From Phycisphaerales bacterium (GTDB taxonomy: Bacteria > Planctomycetota > Phycisphaerae > Phycisphaerales > UBA1924), in NCBI GenBank assembly GCA_020846975.1, contig JADLCX010000058.1:248001-312000 (forward strand): a stretch of DNA of 64,000 bases, written 5' to 3'. Shown here piece after piece: positions 51,226-59,228 of the stretch. How positions within the stretch are numbered: the first letter of the stretch is position 1; every line of letters begins with the position of its first letter. Position numbers and translations under genes: made by a program. The notes under the pieces are model-generated. The model ran no database searches. It was not told where the DNA came from and saw nothing but the letters and a program-made list of their open reading frames with translations.

Positions 51226-52644
51226 ATGTCCGCACCGCCCTCACCCGCTTCGTCTCGATCGCCGTCACCAGGATCAGAGCAGGCTTCGAGCGCTTCAACG
51301 CCGACGGATTGGCGCAGGACGCACCTGTGGCAGATCCAGCCGGTGCGGGACCTGATGCTGATTGCGCTGGTGGTGGTGGTGGTGTGGCTGGGGTACCAGG
51401 TTCGGCTGGTGACGGTGCCGCTGCTGCTCGCGCTGCTGTTGGCGTACCTGTTTGAGCCGCTGGTGCGTGCGGTGACCAAGCGGGGGTGGTTCAGCCGGAA
51501 GGGGACGGCGGTGGGGATCATCGCGGCGGTGGTGCTGGCGGTGCTGGTTCCTCTGACGGTGGGGCTGGGGTTCGCGGTGGTGCAGACGGTGGGGTTTGCG
51601 AGCACGCTGTCGCGGGACATCCGGGTGGTGCTGAACTCTGTGGATGCGCCGGACGATCCCGGGCTCCGGCAGAAGATCAAGGGGGAGGCGTGGCGGGACA
51701 TCCGCGACTGGCTGGTGGAACATCGACAGGCGGCCAAGCCGGGCGCGCCGGCGGGCGAGGCTCAGCCGGGCGCGGGGGAGGGGACGAAGCCCGCGGGGGA
51801 AGCGGCGGCGACGGCCGAGGCGGGGCACGCGGCTGCGGCGACCGACCACGGCGAGGCTTCGTCGGCGACGCTGATGAAGTCGATCATGACGTGGACGGAG
51901 CAGAACGCGTCGGGGATCGCCTCGACGCTGGGGAAGCGGGCGGTGGGAGGCGGGGCTCAGGCGGTGGCGGCGGTGATCACGACGTTTTTGTCGGTGGGCG
52001 CGTTCGTGTTCTCGCTGCTGCTGACGATGTTCTTTTTCTTCTTCTTCAGCACGGGGTGGGGACGTGTGCTGGCGTGGGCGGAGAAGTTCATACCCGAGGC
52101 GGGCAGGTATCGATGGATGCGGATCATCAAGCGGATGGACCGGGCGATCGCGGGGTTCGTGCGGGGTCGGCTGACGATCTGCGCGATCGAGGGCGTGTTC
52201 ATGACGGGGGCGTTCTGGTTCATCGGGCTGCCCGCGCCGCTGCTGCTGGGGCCGCTGGTGGGCGCGATGTTCCTCGTGCCGTTCGTGCCCGCGCTGATGG
52301 TGCCGGTGAACATCCTGCTCTTGTGGCTGCAGAGCGATGCGGCGGGGTTCCGGGCGGAGTGGTGGTGGATCGTGTTCGCGCCGGTGGGTTGTCACATCTG
52401 CGGGCAGATCCTGGACGATTACATCCTCACGCCGCGGATCCAGGGGGACAACACGGACCTGGAGATGCCGACGATCCTGTTCGCGTCGTTGGCGGGGGGC
52501 GCGCTGGCGGGTGTGTATGGGTTGCTGCTGGCGATCCCGGTGGCGGCGTGCCTGAAGATCCTGGCGACGGAGTTCTTGTGGCCGCGGGTTGAGAAGTGGG
52601 TGAAGGGAGAGGTGAAGGACCCGTTGCCGATTGCGAGGGAGTGA
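51226..52644 (+). CDS. AI-2E family transporter (PerM/TqsA-like)
   Basis: A 472-residue membrane protein of the AI-2E/YdiK superfamily, whose members move quorum signals, ions or other small solutes. After a Ser/Pro-rich cytoplasmic start come helices (LMLIALVVVVVWLGYQV, LLLALLLAYLFEPLV), an extracytoplasmic section with an unusual Ala/Gly/Glu-rich stretch (residues ~170-205), and the conserved C-terminal helices (ICGQILDDYILTPRIQGDN, LLLAIPVAACLKIL). The substrate is not predictable. Confidence 0.85.
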   Translation: MSAPPSPASSRSPSPGSEQASSASTPTDWRRTHLWQIQPVRDLMLIALVVVVVWLGYQVRLVTVPLLLALLLAYLFEPLVRAVTKRGWFSRKGTAVGIIAAVVLAVLVPLTVGLGFAVVQTVGFASTLSRDIRVVLNSVDAPDDPGLRQKIKGEAWRDIRDWLVEHRQAAKPGAPAGEAQPGAGEGTKPAGEAAATAEAGHAAAATDHGEASSATLMKSIMTWTEQNASGIASTLGKRAVGGGAQAVAAVITTFLSVGAFVFSLLLTMFFFFFFSTGWGRVLAWAEKFIPEAGRYRWMRIIKRMDRAIAGFVRGRLTICAIEGVFMTGAFWFIGLPAPLLLGPLVGAMFLVPFVPALMVPVNILLLWLQSDAAGFRAEWWWIVFAPVGCHICGQILDDYILTPRIQGDNTDLEMPTILFASLAGGALAGVYGLLLAIPVAACLKILATEFLWPRVEKWVKGEVKDPLPIARE

Positions 52645-52676
52645 GGGGGGAGAGGCGTGAAGATGGAGGCGGGCTG

Positions 52677-53201
52677 ATGGCGGTTCACCCCGGGGTCCAC
52701 TCGTGCGGGCGCACCGAGATTCGGCTGGCGACGGTCGCGGACCTGCCCGCGATCTTCGACATCTACGACGAGCAGGTGCTGCACGGGCTGGCGACGTTCG
52801 ACACGGTGTGCAAGACCGAGGCGGAGCGGAGGGGGTGGTTCGAGGGTCATCCCGCGGCGGAGTATCCGGCGTTTGTCGCGGAGATCGAAGGGCGCGTGGT
52901 TGGATGGGCGTCGCTGTCGCGGTGGTCGGATCGGAGGGCGTATGACCGGACGGCGGAGGTGAGCGAGTACGTGCACAAGGACTTTCGCGGGCGCGGGATC
53001 GGGCGGGCGCTGCTGCGGACGCTGATCGATTCGGCGCGGGGTCGGGGGCGGAAGGTTCTGCTGGCGCGGGTGGGGGATGTGAACACCGGGAGCGTTCGGT
53101 ACCACGAGCAACTCGGGTTCACGACCGTGGGGATCATGCACGGGGTGGGCGAGAAGTTCGGGCAGGTGCTGGATGTGCGGTTGATGGAACGGGCGCTGTA
53201 G
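52677..53201 (+). CDS. GNAT acetyltransferase, phosphinothricin-acetyltransferase type
   Basis: A 174-residue GNAT enzyme resembling the PAT/Bar group, which acetylates amino acid analogues such as phosphinothricin or methionine sulfone. Marks are IRLATVADLPAIFDIYDEQV, then VVGWASLSRW, VSEYVHKDFRGRGIGRALL (acetyl-CoA loop R/Q-x-x-G-x-G) and the end NTGSVRYHEQLGFTTVGIMHGVGEKFG. ATG 52677 has GGAGG upstream. The natural substrate is uncertain. It is likely co-transcribed with the transporter, 32 bp upstream. Confidence 0.85.
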   Translation: MAVHPGVHSCGRTEIRLATVADLPAIFDIYDEQVLHGLATFDTVCKTEAERRGWFEGHPAAEYPAFVAEIEGRVVGWASLSRWSDRRAYDRTAEVSEYVHKDFRGRGIGRALLRTLIDSARGRGRKVLLARVGDVNTGSVRYHEQLGFTTVGIMHGVGEKFGQVLDVRLMERAL

Positions 53202-53232
53202 TCGCGATCGGCGGGATGGGGGGGAGGTGGGG

Positions 53233-54318
53233 TCAGCCGCGGCTGGATGGGTGTGATGACCAGAACGCGGCCCAGTTGCCGAACTGAAAGGCCTCGATGT
53301 CGGCGTGGCTCCAACCCGCCGCACGGAGCGCGTCGGTGAGGGCGTGCAGGTCGCGGGGGGTGTTGATTCCATCGGGCAGGCGGTCGGCGGCGAAGCCTCC
53401 ATCCATGTCGGAGCCGAGGCCGATGTGGGCGCGAGAGCCGGTGAGGGTGCAGATGTGGTCGATGTGGGCGAGGGCGGCGGAGAGGGGCGCACGGGCGGGG
53501 TCGCGAGACAGGAACTTGGAGAAGAGGTTGAGGCCGATTACGCCGCCGCGGCGGGCGATCTCGCGGATCTGGGCGTCGGTGAGGTGGCGCTGGTTGGCGG
53601 GGTCGCCGAGGAGGGCGCGGCAGTTGGAGTGGGAGGCGATGATGGGTTTGTCGGTGAGTTCGCAGAGTTCGTGGAAGGCGCGGTCGGAGAGGTGGGAGGC
53701 GTCGTGGACGATGTGGAGAGCGTCCATGGCGCGGACGAGGTGGCGGCCGAGGTCGGTGAGGCCGAGGTTGGTGGAGTTGCCGCCGGCGTAGCGGGAGGGC
53801 TTGGCCCAGGCCATGCCGATGGCGCACACCCCCCCGGCGCGTGCCTTCCACCAGGCGAGGTCATCGGGGGAGCGGATGGGGTCGGCGTTCTCGATGAGGA
53901 TGCCGGTGTGGAGGATGGTTTGGGGGAGTTCGCGGGCACGCTGGGCGGGGGACTTGTTGACGAGTTGGCTGACGCCCATGCCGCCGCGGATCTGGCCGAG
54001 GCCCTTGTCGATGTGGAGGCAGGCGGGAAGATCGAGGGCGATGAGCGCGCGGTCTCTCCAGGTGAGGTAGACCTCGAGTTGGGCGCGGCCGACGGCGAAG
54101 GCGCGATCGGGATCGGCGGCGGGGTAGGCTTCGGCATCCTTGCCGTCGGGCTCGGTGAAGATGGTGGCGAGGGCGAAGCGGACGCCGCCCTCGTGGAGCG
54201 AGGGCAGTGTGACGGCGGCGGGCGGGTGCGGAGTTGCCGCTGGGTTGAGGGGCGCGAGCATGTCGCGGCCGTTGACGGCGAGGTAGGCGAGGTCGAGGTG
54301 GGCATCGAACCAGAGCAC
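53233..54318 (-). CDS. membrane dipeptidase, peptidase family M19
   Basis: A 361-residue zinc dipeptidase. The first metal motif is FDAHLDLAYL (H-x-D), the central ones are HDASHLSDRAFHEL and PIIASHSNCRAL, and the last is IGLGSDMDGG. Such enzymes cut dipeptides, including those with D-residues or beta-lactam-like bonds. No signal peptide is seen, so it should be cytoplasmic. It converges with the acetyltransferase gene (31 bp apart) and diverges from the zinc-ribbon gene at 54351. Confidence 0.88.
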   Translation of the reverse strand: MLWFDAHLDLAYLAVNGRDMLAPLNPAATPHPPAAVTLPSLHEGGVRFALATIFTEPDGKDAEAYPAADPDRAFAVGRAQLEVYLTWRDRALIALDLPACLHIDKGLGQIRGGMGVSQLVNKSPAQRARELPQTILHTGILIENADPIRSPDDLAWWKARAGGVCAIGMAWAKPSRYAGGNSTNLGLTDLGRHLVRAMDALHIVHDASHLSDRAFHELCELTDKPIIASHSNCRALLGDPANQRHLTDAQIREIARRGGVIGLNLFSKFLSRDPARAPLSAALAHIDHICTLTGSRAHIGLGSDMDGGFAADRLPDGINTPRDLHALTDALRAAGWSHADIEAFQFGNWAAFWSSHPSSRG

Positions 54319-54350
54319 GGGTCGAACGGTAGACTGGTGCGGGAGATGCG

Positions 54351-54947
54351 ATGGCGTTGGTCGCGCTGATCATCCTGGGTCTGGCGTTGCCGTTTGTCGC
54401 GACGATGTTTGTGGGTTCGAGGATTGCCGGGCGGCGGTGGCCGGCGTGGTGGACGTGCGCTGCGCCGGTCGCGTTTGCGGCGGTGTTGCCGGTGGGGGTT
54501 TGGGCGCTGTCGGACCTGCTTGGCGGGCGGACGTACTTCACCGTCGGCGCGGCGGTGGTGATCGCGTCGCCGGTCGCGGCTCCGGCGGTCTGGAAACTCA
54601 CGCGGCGATGGTGGGTGGTGGGGCTTGTGCCCGTTGCGGCGTGCGCGGCGGGCGTGTGGTTCTGGTGGTTTGAGAAGCGGACGCACGGGCCGTGGTACAT
54701 CCGGAGCGAGGGGCTTGCGATCGTGCTGTCGATCGCGACCTCGGCGGCGCTGTGGCACCTGTGGATCGGCGGAACGCTCCTGGTGTGGGCGGTGAAGATC
54801 GGCCGGCGATCGGCGCGCGAGCGCTCGGGGTGCTGCACCGCGTGCGGGTACAGCCTCGCGGGGCTGACCGGCGACCGCTGCCCCGAGTGCGGACGACTTG
54901 TCGGCGATCCGCCGGTCAGGACGGCTTCTTCAGGCCCTCATCGATGA
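54351..54947 (+). CDS. membrane protein with C-terminal zinc ribbon
   Basis: A 198-residue protein with four to five helices (residues 2-20, 35-55, 63-82, 88-106, 122-150) and a C-terminal cytoplasmic zinc ribbon with Cys162, Cys165, Cys177 and Cys180 (CTACGYSLAGL...RCPECG). The ribbon is nearly the same as those at 5608 and 7735. Function unknown. A TAGACT hexamer lies at 54330-54335. The last 32 bp overlap the convergent gene at 54916. Confidence 0.7.
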   Translation: MALVALIILGLALPFVATMFVGSRIAGRRWPAWWTCAAPVAFAAVLPVGVWALSDLLGGRTYFTVGAAVVIASPVAAPAVWKLTRRWWVVGLVPVAACAAGVWFWWFEKRTHGPWYIRSEGLAIVLSIATSAALWHLWIGGTLLVWAVKIGRRSARERSGCCTACGYSLAGLTGDRCPECGRLVGDPPVRTASSGPHR

Positions 54948-55605
54948 CCTTGCCGATCTCGTCGGCGATGTTGAGGTCGAAGGCTTCATCGGGGATGCTG
55001 GCCTTGTCGGCCTCGGCCTTGGCGTTGGCGATGAACTGCTTCAACTGGTCGGTGGTGACTTTGTCGGGCTGCTTGAGCCGGAACTGGCCGGGCTTGTTGG
55101 CGACGTTCGGTTCGGAGATCGGCGCGGCGACGGATTGGATCGTCTGCATCTGGATCTTCTTCTCGGTGACGCCGCGGGCGAAGCGCTGCAGTGTGCGCTT
55201 CGCGGCGGTCTTTTCATCGGCGGAGAGATCTTTGTTGGGCTCGATGTAGCCCTTGGTCATGCCGAAGATGACACCCATGGGGAGCAGTGGGCTGTCGCCA
55301 AGCTGCTCGAACACGTGCGCCATCTGCTCGACCGAGACCTTGCCGCTCTTGAAGTCGTCGGCGAGCGTCTGCACCTTCGAGATCACCCGCGTCTTCTGGT
55401 CGGCGGGCAGGTCGGAGTCGTTGACCATCTGGGTGGTGGCGCTGACCAGCGCGCCGGCGGCCCAGCCTTTCCACTTCACGGCGACGAAGACGCCCGCGCC
55501 GATGAGCAGGACCAGGAAGATGGCCGCGGCGATGAGGCAGCCCTTGGCGACACCGGCGCGGCGGAGGTTGGGGTTGTCGGGGAAGCGACGAAGGGTCGAG
55601 GTCAT
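54916..55605 (-). CDS. membrane-anchored protein of unknown function
   Basis: A 229-residue protein. The ATG at 55605 is chosen because GGAG lies 6 nt before it; a GTG at 55617 is possible. A single helix (residues ~23-46, GCLIAAAIFLVLLIGAGVFV) follows a basic N-terminus, and the rest is a helical, charged soluble domain (VSKVQTLADDFKSGKVSVEQM-like segments). No family recognised. The stop lies inside the coding end of the convergent zinc-ribbon gene. Confidence 0.7.
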   Translation of the reverse strand: MTSTLRRFPDNPNLRRAGVAKGCLIAAAIFLVLLIGAGVFVAVKWKGWAAGALVSATTQMVNDSDLPADQKTRVISKVQTLADDFKSGKVSVEQMAHVFEQLGDSPLLPMGVIFGMTKGYIEPNKDLSADEKTAAKRTLQRFARGVTEKKIQMQTIQSVAAPISEPNVANKPGQFRLKQPDKVTTDQLKQFIANAKAEADKASIPDEAFDLNIADEIGKVIDEGLKKPS

Positions 55606-55713
55606 GAAGGTCTCCACGTGTTCGGGCAGGCCGAGCGGTTGGCTTTGCGTGTTGGTGGGAACGGGGCTGATGCGGTTTCCTATCGCGGCGGCATGGCCGC
55701 GGCGGAAACAGAA

Positions 55714-55719
55714 TACACT
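55714..55719 (+). promoter_or_regulatory. -10-like hexamer 6 nt before a start codon
   Basis: TACACT, 6 nt before the ATG of the zf-TFIIB protein. No Shine-Dalgarno is present. Confidence 0.4.
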
Positions 55720-55725
55720 GAACTC

Positions 55726-56295
55726 ATGAACGGCGCACCCCCGCCCCCCCCGTCCCCCTCGCCCCCCCCTCCCTCGCCCGATCGCTCCTCGGGCGCCCGT
55801 TCACAGGGTCGGAACCCGACGGCCCCGCCTCCGGCGGCCGCGCTGACGCCGCACGGCCACCGGCACGAGGCAGAGGAGAAGGCGGAGGCGGGCAAGGACT
55901 CGCGCCTGCGCTGCCCGAAGGATGGGACGTTCATGCAGAAGGAGTCGATCGGCCGCTTCGAGGGCGGATCGGGCGGTGGGGTGACGATCGACCGGTGCGG
56001 GCACTGCGGCGCGCTGTGGCTGGACAAGGGCGAGCTCGAGAAGTTGATCGCGATGAAGGCGGCCAAGCGTGCCGACATCGGGCCGTTCCGCAACGATCGG
56101 TATGTGAAGCCTCTGGGGGCGCTGACGTGCCCGCGCGATGGGGAGATCCTGACGGAGATCGCGGACGATCAGCAGAAGCACGTGCTGCTGATGCTGTGCA
56201 GCGGGTGCGGTGGGAGGCTGCTGGATGCGGGCGAACTGATCGACCTGACGGAGTTCACGTTTGTGGAGAGGCTGAGGGCGACGCTGGGGGTGTGA
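55726..56295 (+). CDS. double zf-TFIIB-type zinc-finger protein
   Basis: A 189-residue cytoplasmic protein. After a run of Pro and Ser (residues 4-20) and a charged linker there are two zf-TFIIB-like units: CPKDGTFMQKE...IDRCGHCGALWLDKGELE (in parts) and CPRDGEILTE...LCSGCGGRLLDAGELID. These small metal-binding units are widespread in bacteria and of unknown role, perhaps nucleic acid or protein binding. ATG 55726 fits the TACACT hexamer; an ATG at 55693 would include that hexamer in the coding region. Confidence 0.75.
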   Translation: MNGAPPPPPSPSPPPPSPDRSSGARSQGRNPTAPPPAAALTPHGHRHEAEEKAEAGKDSRLRCPKDGTFMQKESIGRFEGGSGGGVTIDRCGHCGALWLDKGELEKLIAMKAAKRADIGPFRNDRYVKPLGALTCPRDGEILTEIADDQQKHVLLMLCSGCGGRLLDAGELIDLTEFTFVERLRATLGV

Positions 56296-56306
56296 GCGGA
56301 AGCGGA

Positions 56307-56969
56307 CTAGACGGCGACCGTGCGGACGGCCTCGGCCACACCAAACCCCGCTTCGGTCTTCGCCCGCACGCTCTGGACCGTCTCCCCCGGCGCGACCTCG
56401 GTCAGCACGAACTTCTTCTTCGCCTCATCAAACTCGAACACCGCCAGGTCGGTGATGAGCATGTGCACGCAGTTCTGACCGGTGAGCGGGAGCGAGCACT
56501 TGTTCACGAACTTGAACGCGCCATCCTTGGCGTTGTGCTCCATGGCGACGACGACGCGCTTGACGCCGGCGACCAGGTCCATCGCGCCGCCCATCCCCTT
56601 GACCATTTTGCCGGGGATCATCCAGTTGGCGATGTCGCCGTGCTGGCTGACCTGCATGGCGCCGAGGATGCACAGGTCGATGTGCCCGCCGCGGATCATG
56701 GCGAACGAGTCGCTGGATGAGAAGTAGCTCGCGCCCTTGCGCGCGGTGATGGTCTGCTTGCCGGCGTTGATGAGATCGGCATCCACTTCCGTCTCCGTCG
56801 GGAACGGCCCGATCCCCAGGAGCCCGTTCTCGGATTGCAGCCAGACATCCATCCCGGCGGGGACGTGGTTGGCCACGAGCGTGGGGATGCCGATGCCGAG
56901 GTTGACGATGTAGCCGTCGCGGAGTTCGCGGGCAGCGCGCTGGACGATCTGGTCGCGGGTGAGGGGCAT
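56307..56969 (-). CDS. 3-oxoacid CoA-transferase subunit B
   Basis: A 220-residue beta subunit of a class I CoA-transferase (ScoB/AtoA/PcaJ type), which moves CoA between succinyl-CoA and a 3-oxoacid such as acetoacetate. The catalytic Glu is in [12 protein letters not shown]. Other marks are [30 protein letters not shown] and [12 protein letters not shown]. The length is normal. The A subunit, usually directly upstream, is missing here; the gene has its own TACACT hexamer 6 nt before the ATG. Confidence 0.9.
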   Translation of the reverse strand: MPLTRDQIVQRAARELRDGYIVNLGIGIPTLVANHVPAGMDVWLQSENGLLGIGPFPTETEVDADLINAGKQTITARKGASYFSSSDSFAMIRGGHIDLCILGAMQVSQHGDIANWMIPGKMVKGMGGAMDLVAGVKRVVVAMEHNAKDGAFKFVNKCSLPLTGQNCVHMLITDLAVFEFDEAKKKFVLTEVAPGETVQSVRAKTEAGFGVAEAVRTVAV

Positions 56970-56975
56970 GGGGGG

Positions 56976-56981
56976 AGTGTA
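56976..56981 (-). promoter_or_regulatory. -10-like hexamer 6 nt before a start codon
   Basis: TACACT on the minus strand, 6 nt before the CoA-transferase ATG (56969), separated from it by six C. Confidence 0.4.
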
Positions 56982-57184
56982 CCGGGTGGCGGGGTGGTGT
57001 GTGCTGGGTGTCGCGTGCCCCCGAGCACCCCTTCGCCTTCTCCCCCGCACCGTTGCTCGGAGGCGGCCCTCGCTCCCTGACGGTCGCAGCCTCGCGCGGG
57101 ACATGCAGCAGGCCGCTGCCTCACGGTCGCGGTTCGGTTCCCTGCTCGCCACGACACCCATCAGCCCCATCAGGCAATCTACGG

Positions 57185-57190
57185 TAAACT
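57185..57190 (+). promoter_or_regulatory. -10-like hexamer 6 nt before a start codon
   Basis: TAAACT, 6 nt before the ATG at 57197. Confidence 0.4.
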
Positions 57191-57196
57191 GCCCCC

Positions 57197-57616
57197 ATGT
57201 CCACCACGCTTCCCACCCCTCAAACCGGTCCGACCCCCACACCCAGCCCGTTGGTGTTCGTCGCCAGCGGCAAGTACGTGCAGGCTCTGGACCGGGCTGG
57301 CGGGCGGATCGTCTGGCAGCGGAAGTTGTCGAATTCGTTCTGGAGCGGGGGCGGGTTTGCGACACTCCTGGCCGAGGGGTCGGAGGTGTTCGTCGGCCGC
57401 GGCGGGTATGTGTACTGCCTCGATGCGGCGACGGGGCAGGTGCTGTGGGAGCGGGGGCTGGGGTCGAGCGGCACGCTGGTCGTGATGGCGACCTCGGGGT
57501 CGTCATCGGCTGGGGCGAGCGCTGCGGCCGCGGCGGCGATGGCGGCGGCGGCGCAGCAGGCGGCGGTGGTGGCGACCACCTCGGCGGCGGTGGCCGCGAG
57601 CGCGGCGGCGGGTTGA
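57197..57616 (+). CDS. small PQQ-like beta-propeller repeat protein with Ala-rich tail
   Basis: A 139-residue protein. It has about two PQQ-type propeller blades ([22 protein letters not shown] and [22 protein letters not shown], in parts), far fewer than the seven or eight of a full propeller. Residues ~100-139 are almost only Ala, Ser, Val and Thr. It has no signal peptide. It could be a degenerate propeller fragment or a subunit that assembles into a ring. Function unknown. Confidence 0.65.
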   Translation: MSTTLPTPQTGPTPTPSPLVFVASGKYVQALDRAGGRIVWQRKLSNSFWSGGGFATLLAEGSEVFVGRGGYVYCLDAATGQVLWERGLGSSGTLVVMATSGSSSAGASAAAAAAMAAAAQQAAVVATTSAAVAASAAAG

Positions 57617-57661
57617 CAAGAAACAGCAAACACACAAGGCAAGCCACAAAGGAAGCCACGA

Positions 57662-58228
57662 ATGTCCAGCCAGTTTCCCGGCGGGTTCGAGCCATCGACA
57701 CCATCCACGCCGCCCAGCATTCCGGGCGAGTTGCGGGCCCACGGCCCTCGCAAGGCCTGGCCGAAGGTGATCGGCATGCTCGGCGGCGCCACGCAGACGA
57801 TGGGCCCGAAGGGGCAGCCGATGGACATGCCCGAGGTGATGAAGCCGACCATCGTGGATGTGGTGATGGGGTTGGGCGGGTTCCTGCTGGCCGCGCTGCT
57901 GCTGATCGCGGGCATCCTGCTGGTGATGCGCAAGCCCGTGGCGCGGCCGCTGCACATCCTGCACGCGGTTCTGGCGGTCGTTTCGACGGTCGTGTCGGTC
58001 GGCTACACGGTGATGAAGATGCAGGCGATGAGCCAGTGGGCGGCGCAGAACCCCGACCACGAGTTCGCGAAGATGCTGGGGATGGTGATGGTGTTCATCT
58101 ACATCGCCATCGGGATCGGCGTGCTGTTCGGGCTGGCGTACCCGGCGTTCACGCTGGTGTGGTTCACGATGATCAAGCGCGACGCGGGCGAGATCAGGCA
58201 GGGTCTTGACCAGGAGCCGGCATTTTGA
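57662..58228 (+). CDS. small membrane protein of unknown function
   Basis: A 188-residue protein with a Pro/Ser-rich N-terminus and three helices (residues ~64-86, 97-117, 142-168). AAAGGAAG precedes the ATG. Its stop overlaps the TTG start of the ROK kinase by 4 bp (TTGA, 58225-58228), so it is probably translated together with that gene. The family is not recognised. Confidence 0.7.
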   Translation: MSSQFPGGFEPSTPSTPPSIPGELRAHGPRKAWPKVIGMLGGATQTMGPKGQPMDMPEVMKPTIVDVVMGLGGFLLAALLLIAGILLVMRKPVARPLHILHAVLAVVSTVVSVGYTVMKMQAMSQWAAQNPDHEFAKMLGMVMVFIYIAIGIGVLFGLAYPAFTLVWFTMIKRDAGEIRQGLDQEPAF

Positions 58229-59199
58229 ACGCTCCAGGCAAAGCGGCCGCGCTGATCGGCGGGATCGACATCGGCGGCACGAAGATCGGGCTGAGTGTCG
58301 GAGATGCGGCCGGACGCGTCATCGCTTCGGACCGCATCGAGGTGGATCGGGAGCTTGCGCCCGAGGCGGTGCTCGCCGAGTGCCGGGAGCGGCTGGGGAA
58401 ACTCACAGCCGGCCGGCTCGCGGCGGTCGGGTGCGCCTGCCCGGGCCCGCTCGACTACGCCGAGGGCCGGTTCATCAACCCGCCCAACAACCCCAAGTGG
58501 CACGGCTTCGGTCTGCGCGACTGGCTCAAGGCGAGCTTTGCGTGCCCGACGGCGATGATGAACGATGCCAACGCGGCCGCGTTGGCGGAGTGGAAGTGGG
58601 GTGCGGCGCGAGGGACCAGGACGAGCGTGTTCCTGACCATGTCCACGGGCATGGGCGCGGGGCTGATCCTGGATGGGCGGCTCTACGAAGGGCCGAACGG
58701 GCTGGCGGGGGAGATCGGGCGCATCCGGCTGCGCGACACGGACGATGGGCCGGTGGGGTTCGGCCGGCGCGGGAGCGTCGAGGGGTATTGCAGCGGGCCG
58801 GGGATGTCGCAGCTGGCGCTGAGCGAGGCGACCGCGTGCGTGCACCGCAACGAGATGTCCATGCTCGTGATGATCGCGGGGATGGGCGGTGAGGTTCCGC
58901 CGGAACTGCTGTGCGAGGCGGCGATGGCGGGCGATGCGGCGGCGCGGCGCGTGACCGACCGGGTGGCGAGAGAGCTCGGGCGGATCATGGCGATCATGAC
59001 CGACATCCTGAACCCCGAGTTGTTCGTGCTGGGAACGATCGGCTCGGCGTATCCGGCGCTGTTCATCCCCGGCGCGATGTCGGTGGTGCTGGAGGAGGCG
59101 ATCCCGGCGGCGGCGGAGCGGGTGAGCGTGAAGGTGTCGGGGTTGAGCGACCGCGGGAACCAGCAGGCGCTGGCGGTGGCGGCGCGGCTCTTGAGTTGA
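58225..59199 (+). CDS. ROK-family sugar kinase (glucokinase-like) lacking the zinc site
   Basis: A 324-residue ROK protein. The TTG start is supported by AGGAG 8 nt upstream and by overlap with the previous stop. Kinase marks are the phosphate loop GGIDIGGTKIGLS, PGPLDYAEG, MNDANAAAL with the catalytic Asp114, and STGMGAGLI. The Cys-rich zinc motif usual for ROK kinases is replaced by GFGRRGSVEGYCSG, and the His of GEIGH is Arg166. It has no DNA-binding domain, so it is probably an enzyme phosphorylating glucose or a related hexose. Confidence 0.88.
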   Translation: MNAPGKAAALIGGIDIGGTKIGLSVGDAAGRVIASDRIEVDRELAPEAVLAECRERLGKLTAGRLAAVGCACPGPLDYAEGRFINPPNNPKWHGFGLRDWLKASFACPTAMMNDANAAALAEWKWGAARGTRTSVFLTMSTGMGAGLILDGRLYEGPNGLAGEIGRIRLRDTDDGPVGFGRRGSVEGYCSGPGMSQLALSEATACVHRNEMSMLVMIAGMGGEVPPELLCEAAMAGDAAARRVTDRVARELGRIMAIMTDILNPELFVLGTIGSAYPALFIPGAMSVVLEEAIPAAAERVSVKVSGLSDRGNQQALAVAARLLS

Positions 59200-59223
59200 C
59201 GCCGGCCGCGCTTCGGCTACGTT
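59196..59223 (+). promoter_or_regulatory. promoter inside the ROK gene end, leaderless
   Basis: TTGACG (59196-59201) overlaps the ROK stop codon. A 16-nt spacer and TACGTT (59218-59223) follow, only 5 nt before the GTG of the HAD gene. Both hexamers are good, so the HAD message should have almost no leader. Confidence 0.6.
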
Positions 59224-59228
59224 CTGGC

